Origin: a virus | Length of the DNA stretch: 55,925 nucleotides | Virus record (IMG/VR): IMGVR_UViG_3300027967_000009 | Location: 1 to 55,925 of that record | Strand: one strand, 5' to 3' | Shown here: positions 25,128 through 33,947 of the stretch, piece after piece | How the letters are laid out: the number at the start of each line of letters is the position of its first letter | Numbering within the stretch: the stretch's first letter is position 1 | Position numbers and translations under genes: made by a program | The notes under the pieces: generated by a model | What the model was told of the DNA's origin: nothing | Databases searched by the model: none | What the model saw: only the letters and a program-made list of their open reading frames with translations

Positions 25128-26624
25128 TTACTCTTGTGTAATTAATTGATTAGCGAGATCATCTACTTGTAACTGACCTGCTTTGGTTGTGACTTTAGGG
25201 TTTGAATCAAGCACTAGCTCACTGGCTTGCTCTAGCAATAATTGTTCATCATTTTTGGTGATGTCACCGTTTCGCTCAGCTACTTTGTCAGCTCGGGTTG
25301 CGTAACCTGCACGTACTTCAATTAAGTCGGCCATCACATCTTTAAGTGGGTCAACCCAATCCCATTTAGGGGTAAACCATTTAGGTAGGTGTTCATCACG
25401 GTTTGACCAGTAGTTGGCAATTTTTGCTGCGCCTGAAATTACCGCATGATCTAAAAACCATTGGGCAATAGGATGACAAAATCTGTGTATCATCATCATG
25501 TATTGCAGTTGTTCTATTCTGCGACGAATTTCAACAAGTCCTGCGCGAATACTTGAGTAATTAACATCGGTTAAATCACCCGTAAGTTGTTCATACGTAC
25601 AACCCGGTAAACCTTTAGCAATAGTACGAAATTCTGATTTAAGCCATGGAATATAGTTTTGACCAATGCCATCAGGTGATGAAAATGTAACGTCTTCATC
25701 TTCTTCCATGTAATGAATGCCGCCAGGGCGAATTTCAGTAATTGGTGTGCCTGCTTCGGTTTCTTCACCATTGTTTTCACCCACTAAATCACGGTTTACT
25801 TCGTTAGACTCTTGGCCAGCCATGATTTCTGGTGATTTTTTGGTAACAATCCAGCCAAACAAGGCCGCTGATTTTTGTTTCATCAACGTGCTGTCTTGCA
25901 TTTCGTCTATGTCATATAAACGGGCAAGTACGGCTGTTAATTCTGGTACACCTCGTTGTTGCCCTGGGCGTAAACGTCTGAATAAATGAATAACATCATT
26001 CGCTGGCACTCTCACTCTACTGTTTGCGGTGAGCGTGCCACTTTCTGATGGATGATTTCGCCATAAATGATAGTTGCTGCGCTGGCCTATACCGTTAAAC
26101 TCAATCCCCATGGTGATGTTGGTGTTATCAAATTGAACGTTATAGTTTTCGTCTAAGTGATCGCTCTCTAATAGCTGTATTTGCAATGGAACGGATAAAC
26201 CATCTTGTGGCAAACGAGCTCTACGACGAGCAAGTACTTCGCCTGACTCAAATTGACTACGCGCCGCTAAAAGCTGTAATCCATAGAAGTTGTCAATGCC
26301 ATCGGCATCACACTCTTTTATCCATTTTTCCCAGAGCTTTTGAACTTCTTTGTTAGGCCATTTAGCGGTAATACCATTGCCGATTAATTGGCTGGTATAG
26401 TTTTCAATTGCACTAACAGCCAAAGGGTGATTTTGAATAGCATGGCGCGATCGCTTTCTTAATGTAGCAAGTGATTGCTTGATGTCTTGGTTTGGACCAC
26501 CGTTTGACATGCCTTTATTACGCATACGATAAGAGCGACTTGCCCCTTCGTATGCATTATGAAATTGTGCTGTTGTCATGCCGCCATGCACATTGATACG
26601 AGGCTTTTTGATTTTTGTGACCAT
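25128..26624 (-). CDS. Portal protein (lambda gpB family)
   Basis: This 498-residue portal is of the lambda type: YEGASRSYRMRNKG near the start, ARSQFESGEVLARRR (about 120-135), ANDVIHLFRRLRPGQQRGVPELTAVL (about 215-240) and LPGCTYEQLTGDLTDVNYSSIRAGLVEIRRR near 350-385 are family hallmarks. Twelve copies form the DNA channel. It is preceded by gpW with a one-base overlap. Confidence 0.95.
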   Translation of the reverse strand: MVTKIKKPRINVHGGMTTAQFHNAYEGASRSYRMRNKGMSNGGPNQDIKQSLATLRKRSRHAIQNHPLAVSAIENYTSQLIGNGITAKWPNKEVQKLWEKWIKECDADGIDNFYGLQLLAARSQFESGEVLARRRARLPQDGLSVPLQIQLLESDHLDENYNVQFDNTNITMGIEFNGIGQRSNYHLWRNHPSESGTLTANSRVRVPANDVIHLFRRLRPGQQRGVPELTAVLARLYDIDEMQDSTLMKQKSAALFGWIVTKKSPEIMAGQESNEVNRDLVGENNGEETEAGTPITEIRPGGIHYMEEDEDVTFSSPDGIGQNYIPWLKSEFRTIAKGLPGCTYEQLTGDLTDVNYSSIRAGLVEIRRRIEQLQYMMMIHRFCHPIAQWFLDHAVISGAAKIANYWSNRDEHLPKWFTPKWDWVDPLKDVMADLIEVRAGYATRADKVAERNGDITKNDEQLLLEQASELVLDSNPKVTTKAGQLQVDDLANQLITQE

Positions 26625-26851
26625 TAAAAGCCTTTTCCTGTACTAATGAGTGAATAACGTTTATTAGTTTTACGAGCAAGTTGTCGATTAAGACGAGCTT
26701 CTTCTTCTGCTAACTGTGGCAAGCTGACCTCAACAAAGCTTGTTTTCCGGCCTTGATACATGACTTCGCCAACACGTTCTCCTGCTCTTAACTTTTTTTG
26801 AGCAACACGAAGGTCAGCAATGTCAGTTTGTAATTGTTCTTTAGTGGCCAC
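26624..26851 (-). CDS. gpW-like head-tail joining protein
   Basis: This 75-residue protein has the gpW pattern: two helices flanking the hairpin RAGERVGEVMYQGRKTSFVEVS. Its ends overlap terminase and portal by one base each. In lambda gpW plugs the portal after packaging and recruits FII. Confidence 0.88.
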   Translation of the reverse strand: MATKEQLQTDIADLRVAQKKLRAGERVGEVMYQGRKTSFVEVSLPQLAEEEARLNRQLARKTNKRYSLISTGKGF

Positions 26852-28818
26852 TAGTTAATTCCTCCGGTAACGGTACCGCGTTTTCTCTTTTTCTTTTTGA
26901 TGGTGGCTTTAGCCGGTGAATCGATATTTTTAAATGACGCTGCGAGCTGCTGCATGTTCAAACCAAAATATTGCACAGAGCAATAAAATGCAGCTTCAGC
27001 ATAAACGGTACAATCCAGTTCTTCATTTCGAATACCGTCATATAACGGCAACCAGCGATAAACTGCGCGACCTTTGATGTATTCTCTACGCTTACTTTCA
27101 GAGCAAAGCTCGTTGAGCATTTCCTCATTACAAATTTGGTCGTTGAGCGGTAAATGAAAACACCCGGGTATTGCTTCGTCTGAAGCTTTAGGGTGAATTT
27201 TAAAACTACTAAAAATGCTTTCTTTTGCTGTATCAGTGCCAACAGTAACTAAATAGGTTTTACGTGACCGATCAGGTTTTTTCGGCATAGTGGCAATGGG
27301 GTTTCCGTAAGTGTTAGCCCCTTTGCAAGGCAGCATCCTTGTAATCCCAATCCGTCTTGAAAAAGCATGTACCTGGTCGGTAAAGTGACCACCAGTATCA
27401 AAGTTAAATCGTGATATTTTTAACTTTACGCCACTTTCGTGGGTGTATTCACGATTACATGCTATCTCTAATTCATCCCAAAACTCTGGCTCTTTCGGGT
27501 TGCCACGCACTTCAAATTTATCTATTTTGAAGCGTTCGCCATCGAGGCCCCAACCATAAACAACACCTGGCACCCAAGTGTCTTGCATATCTAAACCACA
27601 GGTTAAGTAATACGCATGTTTTGGTACTTGTGCTTTGTACATTTCACGACGAAGCATTAAGCTTTCTGCCGTGGTTTTCTCACCTGTTTCTTCTTCAAAC
27701 GCTTGACCAAGCGTAGTATTAATGAATTTTTTTAAGCCTGCCGGTGTGCCTTTATCTTGATACCAATCACGAACTATTTTCCACCAGGGCGCAAAGTGAG
27801 AATAGATGGTCCATATCCCCATCCAAGCAATTGTTTCTGGTGTTTCTACTGGCTGTCTGGTTTCTGCGTCAAAAAAGTCTATACCGTCAAATGTTAATAA
27901 GCCTTGAGTGCTTTGATAATAACCAAGCTTGTCAGCTTCTAAATATTCAACGTACTGAAATTTGTCATGGCAATGTTTACAAACATAATGTGCTGATTTG
28001 TTTCTAGCTGAGCCGGTTAAGCTTCTATCCCACTTCAAACCATGTTTGCTGTCTTTGCCACCAAACTCTAAAATTTGAAAGCCACCACAGCGAGGACAAG
28101 GAATATAACGGTAAAAATGCTGTTCGCAATGATCAGCGCGTTTGGTTATTAAGCACTGGCCTTTAATAGTTGGTGATGAACCATTAACGAACTTACTGAA
28201 CGCTGAACCTTCTAAACGTTTTTCAATAAGGCCAAGGGCGTCACCTTCATCGCCAACGTCCATTTTGTACGAACCACTTTCATCAGTTATCGCTACATCA
28301 AGAGATAATTCACGAAAGTTGTTTGCTGACTCTGCGCCAAGTAAAAACAGTTCACAAAAGTTTAAAAAGCTTTTATTTTCTTTGGTGTTGTTCTTGTGCT
28401 TTTTCCCCCACCAAGGGAATAATTTTCTTAGTGGTTTAACGTCACGGATCATGGTGTCGATATGTTTTTTAGAAAACCTATCGCGCATGGTGTCGTTCGG
28501 TTGCCAAACACCTATATTTCGTTGCTTATGATCAATGAAATAATTAATGGCAGCACAGACAATTTTAGTAAAACCTGTTCTGGCTGCTTTGGGCCATGCA
28601 ACCTCTAATACTTCATCATTGCCAATACTATTTAAAATAGCTACTTGGTAACCAACAGTTGTCCAGTCACCTTCAATGTATGAGGATTCTGGTGACATGT
28701 AGAAGTTTGAATCTGCATGCTCTACCGCTGTCATTGGCTCAGGTCTGAACAGAATACTTAAGGCACTTTTAAATGCTTTTTTTACTGCTCTAATCTGGTG
28801 TACTGACAAGCTCATCAA
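26851..28818 (-). CDS. Terminase large subunit (lambda gpA family)
   Basis: This 655-residue protein has a GpA-type ATPase. A Walker A-like segment VAWPKAARTGFTK lies near residue 78, the Walker B-like LDVAITDESGSY near 178, and the central zinc-binding block CPRCGGFQILEF...CKHCHDKF near 235-285. The nuclease part begins around YYLTCGLDMQDTWVPG near 405. It cuts cos and pumps DNA. The start overlaps the small subunit by 29 bp; ATG at the second Met is equally possible. Confidence 0.95.
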   Translation of the reverse strand: MMSLSVHQIRAVKKAFKSALSILFRPEPMTAVEHADSNFYMSPESSYIEGDWTTVGYQVAILNSIGNDEVLEVAWPKAARTGFTKIVCAAINYFIDHKQRNIGVWQPNDTMRDRFSKKHIDTMIRDVKPLRKLFPWWGKKHKNNTKENKSFLNFCELFLLGAESANNFRELSLDVAITDESGSYKMDVGDEGDALGLIEKRLEGSAFSKFVNGSSPTIKGQCLITKRADHCEQHFYRYIPCPRCGGFQILEFGGKDSKHGLKWDRSLTGSARNKSAHYVCKHCHDKFQYVEYLEADKLGYYQSTQGLLTFDGIDFFDAETRQPVETPETIAWMGIWTIYSHFAPWWKIVRDWYQDKGTPAGLKKFINTTLGQAFEEETGEKTTAESLMLRREMYKAQVPKHAYYLTCGLDMQDTWVPGVVYGWGLDGERFKIDKFEVRGNPKEPEFWDELEIACNREYTHESGVKLKISRFNFDTGGHFTDQVHAFSRRIGITRMLPCKGANTYGNPIATMPKKPDRSRKTYLVTVGTDTAKESIFSSFKIHPKASDEAIPGCFHLPLNDQICNEEMLNELCSESKRREYIKGRAVYRWLPLYDGIRNEELDCTVYAEAAFYCSVQYFGLNMQQLAASFKNIDSPAKATIKKKKRKRGTVTGGIN

Positions 28819-29299
28819 TTATTTCATCCAAGTGTTGCCCAATTTTTGATGTCTCGTTTTGAACTTTAATTACTTCAATTTCGACGCTTTCAATAACTCG
28901 GTGGCTAACATCTGGATTGTTTCTTTTAATTATTGGAGTAAGTGCTTTGAAATTAGCGTTAACGCGAGACATAACACCCGCTAATAAATGACGAGCTATT
29001 TCAACAGGAATGTTTAAACCTTCATCACGATCATTTTTTATTTTCTTTGTCCTGAGGTTTTCTTTAGCAATATCTAATTTTGCTTGCTCCATTTCTGAAT
29101 CAATATCATCAGCAGGTGCCGCACCATTTTTTAAATGGCGGCTTTTTAAAAATGCGATATACCATTTCCGCACAGCAACTAAATCATATCCCCCTTTTCC
29201 GCTTGGAACTGGAAAGCCTGGTTGCTTGTGCCAATTTCTTACTTGTCTGCCAGAGGCCTCTAAAAATAAGTGCTCAGCGACTTCGCGTTGAGTTGCCAT
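28790..29299 (-). CDS. Terminase small subunit (Nu1-like)
   Basis: This 169-residue protein has an N-terminal winged helix of the Nu1 type (TQREVAEHLFLEASGRQVRNWHKQPGFPVPSGKGGYDLVAVRKWYIAFL) and a C-terminal helical dimerisation/gpA-contact region. It recognises cos. It is the first gene downstream of the presumed cos region (29300-29470), as in lambda. Confidence 0.88.
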   Translation of the reverse strand: MATQREVAEHLFLEASGRQVRNWHKQPGFPVPSGKGGYDLVAVRKWYIAFLKSRHLKNGAAPADDIDSEMEQAKLDIAKENLRTKKIKNDRDEGLNIPVEIARHLLAGVMSRVNANFKALTPIIKRNNPDVSHRVIESVEIEVIKVQNETSKIGQHLDEIIDELVSTPD

Positions 29300-29470
29300 A
29301 AATCAAAAGCTCATGTTTAAAAAGGCTAACCGGAACCGGAAACCCCAAATGAAAAAATTTTCGTAAATTCTGAAACTCTGCGCTGCCGCGCCCCCTCAAT
29401 GGGAATTTTTAGGCCAAAAGGACCCAAAAAATCTAGATGAGAATGATTCTCATTTAGATTTACAGTATGA
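29300..29470. other. cos: Presumed cos region
   Basis: This 171-bp gene-free interval lies immediately before the small terminase gene in the packaging direction, exactly where lambda-type phages keep cos. It contains one GC-rich island in AT-rich DNA at 29378-29397 (CTGCGCTGCCGCGCCCCCTC), a plausible cosN core, and a 31-bp palindrome at 29430-29460. Cleavage positions cannot be read from sequence alone. Confidence 0.55.
29430..29460. promoter_or_regulatory. 31-bp palindrome with Fur-box-like core
   Basis: AATCTA-g-ATGAGAAT-g-ATTCTCAT-t-TAGATT is an inverted repeat of 31 bp with only the central base and one pair unmatched. The inner ATGAGAATgATTCTCAT strongly resembles gammaproteobacterial Fur operators. 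Within cos it could instead be a terminase-binding or host-factor site. Confidence 0.6.
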
Positions 29471-30109
29471 TTACTTCTGCTGCGACAATAGGTATGATGC
29501 TGCTCTATTAAACTCTTTAGGGAATGTGTGCTTGGCTTCACGTTCAAAGTATTTAATCATCACCTCTTGTGAGAACGTGGCTGGTATTGATGGTCCTGAT
29601 ACCAGTGTTGGCTTGCTTCTGTATCCAGCTGTGCGCTTAAACACTTTCAGTTGACCTTTGCCATCACGACCAATGAAGGTGCCTTTGTACACTTTCTCAT
29701 TGTTCCAAGCTGAAGCGATGACACCTTTGTACTTGAACTGACCTTTACTATAGCCACGCTTACGGCTATTAGATTTATATCTACGTCTAAAGAATGCAGG
29801 GTTCTGCATATTCCTACGAACAAACTCAATCAGGTTGATAGCTTTAGCTTTGCGCGGCGCTTCTATTATTGCTGTTAATGTTTTGGTTTTTGAACGTGTT
29901 ACTCGTATGTTTTCACGTACCAGTTTTTGTTTATAGCCTGTTTCATCGGCTATCGCTTTTACACCTTTGGACTCTACGCTTCTAATGGTTCTGTTGATAC
30001 CCATGTTAGCAGCGCGAGTGATAACTTGATCATAGCCTTGAATGTTCTTATCAATTTGAGCAGCAACTTGGTTTATGTTGATGTCTAATTGAACAGAAGC
30101 ATTACTCAT
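29471..30109 (-). CDS. gpZ-like tail completion protein
   Basis: This 212-residue basic protein resembles lambda minor tail protein Z: an N-terminal helical stretch (VITRAANMGINRTIRSVESKGVKAIADETG), Lys/Arg-rich middle (RRRYKSNSRKRGYSKGQFKYKG) and C-terminal FSQEVMIKYFEREAKHTFPKEF. In lambda Z lies among the tail genes; here it is on the other side of cos from all other tail genes. Confidence 0.65.
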   Translation of the reverse strand: MSNASVQLDININQVAAQIDKNIQGYDQVITRAANMGINRTIRSVESKGVKAIADETGYKQKLVRENIRVTRSKTKTLTAIIEAPRKAKAINLIEFVRRNMQNPAFFRRRYKSNSRKRGYSKGQFKYKGVIASAWNNEKVYKGTFIGRDGKGQLKVFKRTAGYRSKPTLVSGPSIPATFSQEVMIKYFEREAKHTFPKEFNRAASYLLSQQK

Positions 30110-30456
30110 TAGATGTCTACACCTTCTATCACTAGCTTAGATTTACGTTGCTTCTTTTGGATGATCACTTTAGATGCTCCCGCTACGCCTTTAACAATAC
30201 CTGTGACATCGTACGCTCCTGCTGGAATACCTACCTTACCAAGTGACAAGTAAATGTAACCATTGTTGTCATAGCTCACAACGTCAGGGTGATTGATTGA
30301 TGTTAATGTATATTCAGTGCTATCTACTTTGTTTTTTAATGAAATATGTAAATCAGTCGCGCCTTGATTCATAAACTCATACGGCGCACCGTCATAGATG
30401 TATTGGCACTGAATAATGTTGTCATGGCCGTTATAAAATAACTCTACACCACTCAT
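30109..30456 (-). CDS. Hypothetical virion-associated protein
   Basis: This 115-residue beta-rich protein (VELFYNGHDNIIQCQYIYDG..., ending KSKLVIEGVDI) has a pattern of short strands suggesting a compact beta-sandwich. It overlaps both neighbours by one base, so it is part of the spike/tail cluster. Not recognised. Confidence 0.55.
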   Translation of the reverse strand: MSGVELFYNGHDNIIQCQYIYDGAPYEFMNQGATDLHISLKNKVDSTEYTLTSINHPDVVSYDNNGYIYLSLGKVGIPAGAYDVTGIVKGVAGASKVIIQKKQRKSKLVIEGVDI

Positions 30457-30860
30457 TACGCTACCGCTGTTGGTTGCAAGCTTCGGTATTCACCTGCAGG
30501 AACATCAACAGGGTTACCTGCCGTTATTTCTTGATCGGTTATTTCATCAGTCACATAAAGCACTCTTGAGGTAAGCGTATCTATATAAGCAATATGCAAA
30601 TCATCTGTGTTTTCTGTATCAATAAGTGATATCACACCAGCTTTGCCATTACATTGCCACTTACGATCATGTGTTTCATGATTCGACAGCGACATGTCGC
30701 CACCTGTAACCGCTTCAGTAAGTACAATATTGGCACCTGCTGTTACAGTCGCATGTGAATCTGCTAATGCGTAAGCTTTTAACACTGCAACTTGATTTGT
30801 TTTTAATAGCTCTGCTGGGCCATTATCTAAAACGTCCGGATGAGAATATAAAACGCCCAT
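30456..30860 (-). CDS. Hypothetical virion-associated protein
   Basis: This 134-residue protein (MGVLYSHPDVLDNGPAELLK..., ending VPAGEYRSLQPTAVA) has strands and no membrane span. Like its neighbour it lies between the spike genes and the gpZ-like gene with minimal spacing. It may be a small appendage or decoration protein. Family not recognised. Confidence 0.55.
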   Translation of the reverse strand: MGVLYSHPDVLDNGPAELLKTNQVAVLKAYALADSHATVTAGANIVLTEAVTGGDMSLSNHETHDRKWQCNGKAGVISLIDTENTDDLHIAYIDTLTSRVLYVTDEITDQEITAGNPVDVPAGEYRSLQPTAVA

Positions 30861-30869
30861 GATAAATTC

Positions 30870-31679
30870 CTAATGTAATACTGATGTTGGTGTGTTACTC
30901 ACCAAAACATTCTCTGGGGTAACACTGATTAATACTGACTTTTGTGGGTCAATATCTTCGATTAAACTACTTACCAAGTAACCAGGTAATGCCTGGTTAT
31001 GTTGCTCTGCTATCGCTGGCTCTAATTCATGCACTTGAATGACAAAGTTGTTCTCGCCTTGGTTTTGCTGTTGAGCAATGGCTAATTCATGCTTTAAGCC
31101 TTGGATAACTTCAAGCAACAAAGCTTTGTTATGCTGTTCTGCCACTGTTGAAAGTAAACCATGAACTTGGCCAATGGTTATTTTTAGTGCTTTATTAACT
31201 TGCTGCGCGGTAACTACACCAAGGGTGTGAACTGTACCAATAGCGGGTTTAGTTGCTTTATTTTCCTGCTTAGCAACTGATGCATCTAATTGATGAAGTT
31301 GCTCTATATCACCGCTTAATGCTTTATTAACTTGTTGAGCTATTGCTAAACCAAGTAAATGTGCTTGATTTAATTCAACGCTTGTTGCTTGGTTTGTTTG
31401 CTGTGCTTTTGCTAAAGATAAATTGTGTTGCTGAAACAGTTCACTAACTAATGCTTTATTGGTTTGCTGTGCTACAACAGCATCCAATATGCTGGTTGAT
31501 GCTAATGATAACGTTAATGCTTTATTAATCTGTCTTGCAACGCTTACTGATAGATTATGTACTTGGCTTGCTGGTAGCTTAGCTGCTTGATTAGTTTGTT
31601 GGGCTATTGTTGTTGATAATTCATTAACTACCGCCACGCCAGTCCAGTTATTAATTTTACCCCATGCATTTAAACTCAT
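30870..31679 (-). CDS. Repeat protein with about ten QxH-L...AQQxNKAL units
   Basis: This 269-residue protein is built from roughly 24-residue repeats: QVHNLSVSVARQINKAL, QQHNLSLAKAQQTNQAT, QAHLLGLAIAQQVNKAL, QLHQLDASVAKQENKAT and so on. Regular Gln/Asn/His suggest stacked beta turns or a fibrous homotrimer. A short nonrepetitive start (MSLNAWGKINNWTG) and a C-terminal piece (VLISVTPENVLVSNTPTSVLH) flank them. Its start overlaps the end of the esterase spike gene by 4 bp (ATGA), so the two are coupled and may form one appendage. Confidence 0.7.
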   Translation of the reverse strand: MSLNAWGKINNWTGVAVVNELSTTIAQQTNQAAKLPASQVHNLSVSVARQINKALTLSLASTSILDAVVAQQTNKALVSELFQQHNLSLAKAQQTNQATSVELNQAHLLGLAIAQQVNKALSGDIEQLHQLDASVAKQENKATKPAIGTVHTLGVVTAQQVNKALKITIGQVHGLLSTVAEQHNKALLLEVIQGLKHELAIAQQQNQGENNFVIQVHELEPAIAEQHNQALPGYLVSSLIEDIDPQKSVLISVTPENVLVSNTPTSVLH

Positions 31680-33331
31680 GCTGTTATCGCTTCTAATGCG
31701 CTGCCATCAATACTAGCCTCTAGGTTATCTATTACATGGCCTGATACTGTAGTGCTTTTAGGTGCATCAATTAAAACACTAGTATTGTTATTAGACCACA
31801 CTAAATCTCCATCATGTAAGATTCTATCAGTTCCACTTTCAACTAACCTTGTATGATATGTACCATCAGGTATACCTGGTGCCGTTAAATTCGCGGTTGA
31901 TGTGTTAATATCATCATACTGAATCTGTGCAGCTTGGTTTAAATCAGGAGTCAATATGATATGAAGGTCATCGTTTCGTGGATCGGTAGCTGAAGATATA
32001 TCCATCACAGATAAATCACCCCCAGGTAAAGCATTGGGATTAGAAGCCAATACAGCATTGAAAGCTAATAAGGTATCTCCACTAATTGTTGGATATTTGG
32101 TTAGGTTATACCCACACCCAAAGTCAGCTTTAACATCATTAATAAATGCGTTTAAATTAGCCTCGATTGTAGCTTGACCATCACCTTCATCGTTTTCACC
32201 ACCAATGCCTGCACACGCTGAAAGTGTTCCACCAACAGCATCAGCAAAAGCTTGTAATCTAGGGTATAAACTTCCTGTTTTTTGCCATTGACTATATCCT
32301 TGACCTCCCTGAGCGACATTACCAATACAAATAGGTACTCCTGCATTTGCAAATAAACTAGCCAACCTAGCATCTGTACTACCTGCTGAGTTGTTATCAT
32401 AGCCGTTTGTAGGGTCTGTCAGAGGTTGAAACACACCATCTTTCCACATAATAGGTAATGGTTTATTGCGACTAAATGAGGGCACCTGTAATTCCCCCCC
32501 TCTACTCGATGTATTAGATTGTCCAGGTCTGCCCATTGTCCAAGCGGCTGTTATATAAATAACTTCAGCATTGATAGATTTATCATTTCCAAAGGCGACA
32601 ATAATATCAACTTGACCTTTAACTCTAACATTAGCTGAAAACCCATCACCAGTAGGCGATGCATCTAAAACAACAAAATCAACACCACCATTCATGCTTA
32701 ATACTATTGTGTCGGGACTACCTGAATAAGTACCAGCTATAGGGAATACGGCCTCACCATTTTCATCATGAGTGATGCACTGATAATCCGCAATAGATGT
32801 TATAACTATATTGCCAGCTGTATCAACAACGAAACCACCAGTAGTATATCCAGTTAATGTTCCATTCTGTCCATCTAATGTGTCTACCAATATTGTATCG
32901 GTTGGTAGAGTGTAATCATCAGTGTCATAAGATCGACTATTGACTCCATCACCAGACATGTCTAATGTGCTTCTGATGACCTTGGTAAATGCTCTACCAA
33001 TTTCTGAAAGGGTAAAATTGCCTGCCGCAACTTTAACGGTAGAGGATACACCATTAGCAGTTAATGTCACATTGTTTGAAGCATCGCGAACTAACGTCCA
33101 GTTTATTATTTCATCTTCGGTGAAGGACCAAGAACCATCTATAAATGTTCCAGCAACCTTAGCCCTAAATACTCCGCTAGCAATAGCCACAAAATGACTG
33201 TTGGAGCTATAGAGCACATATGTATTACCTGCAGCTGTAGAGTAAGTAAAAGACCCACTCAGGCTAAATGCGCCTGTGAATGTTATAGGGGGTATTGTAA
33301 CCTTACCTGTCGTGTCGCCTTTTATTGCCAT
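31676..33331 (-). CDS. Tail spike with SGNH esterase domain
   Basis: This 551-residue protein has an N-terminal jelly-roll-like half. The second half has SGNH-hydrolase signatures: GRPGQSN with the nucleophile Ser near residue 270, GGENDEGDG near 378 (the GxND-type block), and DDLHI with catalytic Asp and His near 458. This is the order in sialate O-acetylesterase-like enzymes. On a phage it would deacetylate host surface polysaccharide during adsorption. Confidence 0.75.
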   Translation of the reverse strand: MAIKGDTTGKVTIPPITFTGAFSLSGSFTYSTAAGNTYVLYSSNSHFVAIASGVFRAKVAGTFIDGSWSFTEDEIINWTLVRDASNNVTLTANGVSSTVKVAAGNFTLSEIGRAFTKVIRSTLDMSGDGVNSRSYDTDDYTLPTDTILVDTLDGQNGTLTGYTTGGFVVDTAGNIVITSIADYQCITHDENGEAVFPIAGTYSGSPDTIVLSMNGGVDFVVLDASPTGDGFSANVRVKGQVDIIVAFGNDKSINAEVIYITAAWTMGRPGQSNTSSRGGELQVPSFSRNKPLPIMWKDGVFQPLTDPTNGYDNNSAGSTDARLASLFANAGVPICIGNVAQGGQGYSQWQKTGSLYPRLQAFADAVGGTLSACAGIGGENDEGDGQATIEANLNAFINDVKADFGCGYNLTKYPTISGDTLLAFNAVLASNPNALPGGDLSVMDISSATDPRNDDLHIILTPDLNQAAQIQYDDINTSTANLTAPGIPDGTYHTRLVESGTDRILHDGDLVWSNNNTSVLIDAPKSTTVSGHVIDNLEASIDGSALEAITA

Positions 33332-33460
33332 AATTAAATACTATTCTGACTGTAACTATTTTATTGGTCTGCCGCCTGAAAGTAGCGGAACTACAAAGGG
33401 GTAGATTGCTACAAAGATTGAAGTCAGTAACAAGCGGCATACCAATAAAGTTTAGTAACT

Positions 33461-33685
33461 TTATTGTTCTTCTTCGTTTTCTTTACGTAAACCACGTTGA
33501 TAGTAGTTTGTTCGTGCGTTGTTCATTCGTATTGCTGATACACCAACAGCTAGAGTAATAACACCGCTAAGTAACAACATTGAAGCTTCTAAGCCTGACA
33601 ATGTGCCAATAAAACTTCCAATTGACAGTATCATTGATGTGGCATTTAAATTATTTGGGCTTTCCATTAGTGTTCCGTTGCTCAT
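33461..33685 (-). CDS. Small two-span membrane protein (holin candidate)
   Basis: This 74-residue protein starts at ATG 33685 (GGGAAAG upstream; the frame extends 24 codons into Rz1). Hydrophobic segments at about residues 18-33 and 36-55 are followed by a charged C-terminus (RTNYYQRGLRKENEEEQ), the usual holin layout. It follows Rz/Rz1. It could be the holin or antiholin; the candidate at 34695-34919 has the same claim. Confidence 0.55.
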   Translation of the reverse strand: MSNGTLMESPNNLNATSMILSIGSFIGTLSGLEASMLLLSGVITLAVGVSAIRMNNARTNYYQRGLRKENEEEQ

Positions 33686-33947
33686 GAGTTTCACTTTCCC
33701 ACTGTCGTAACAGTTTTCTATCGCTGAGGCATTGATTACCAAAAGCCTGCAAATCAAAAATATAATTGACTAGATCTTGATTTGTTTTGCCTTGGAATAC
33801 TGGCAAGTAAATTTGTTCCATTAACACTTTTGGTGGTGTTAATTTTACTGTTTTCGTCTGAATTACTATTTCTGGGGTGCTTGAGCACGCTGACAATATC
33901 ATCAGGAACAAGAGCATCAGACCATTCAATAATGTTTTCATCGTCAC
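33651..33947 (-). CDS. Outer-membrane spanin lipoprotein (Rz1-like)
   Basis: This 98-residue protein has a lipoprotein signal peptide (MKTLLNGLMLLFLMILSAC, lipobox LSAC) and a Pro-containing short periplasmic part (VKLTPPKVLMEQIYLP). It overlaps the i-spanin gene in another frame, the hallmark of Rz/Rz1 pairs. It bridges to Rz to fuse the two membranes at lysis. Confidence 0.8.
   Translation of the reverse strand: MTMKTLLNGLMLLFLMILSACSSTPEIVIQTKTVKLTPPKVLMEQIYLPVFQGKTNQDLVNYIFDLQAFGNQCLSDRKLLRQWESETHEQRNTNGKPK

Noticed and set aside
29326-29547. 73-residue minus-strand ORF across the cos gap
   Set aside because: Overlaps the gpZ-like gene in another frame, lacks a ribosome site, and its sequence is made of the palindrome and GC island.
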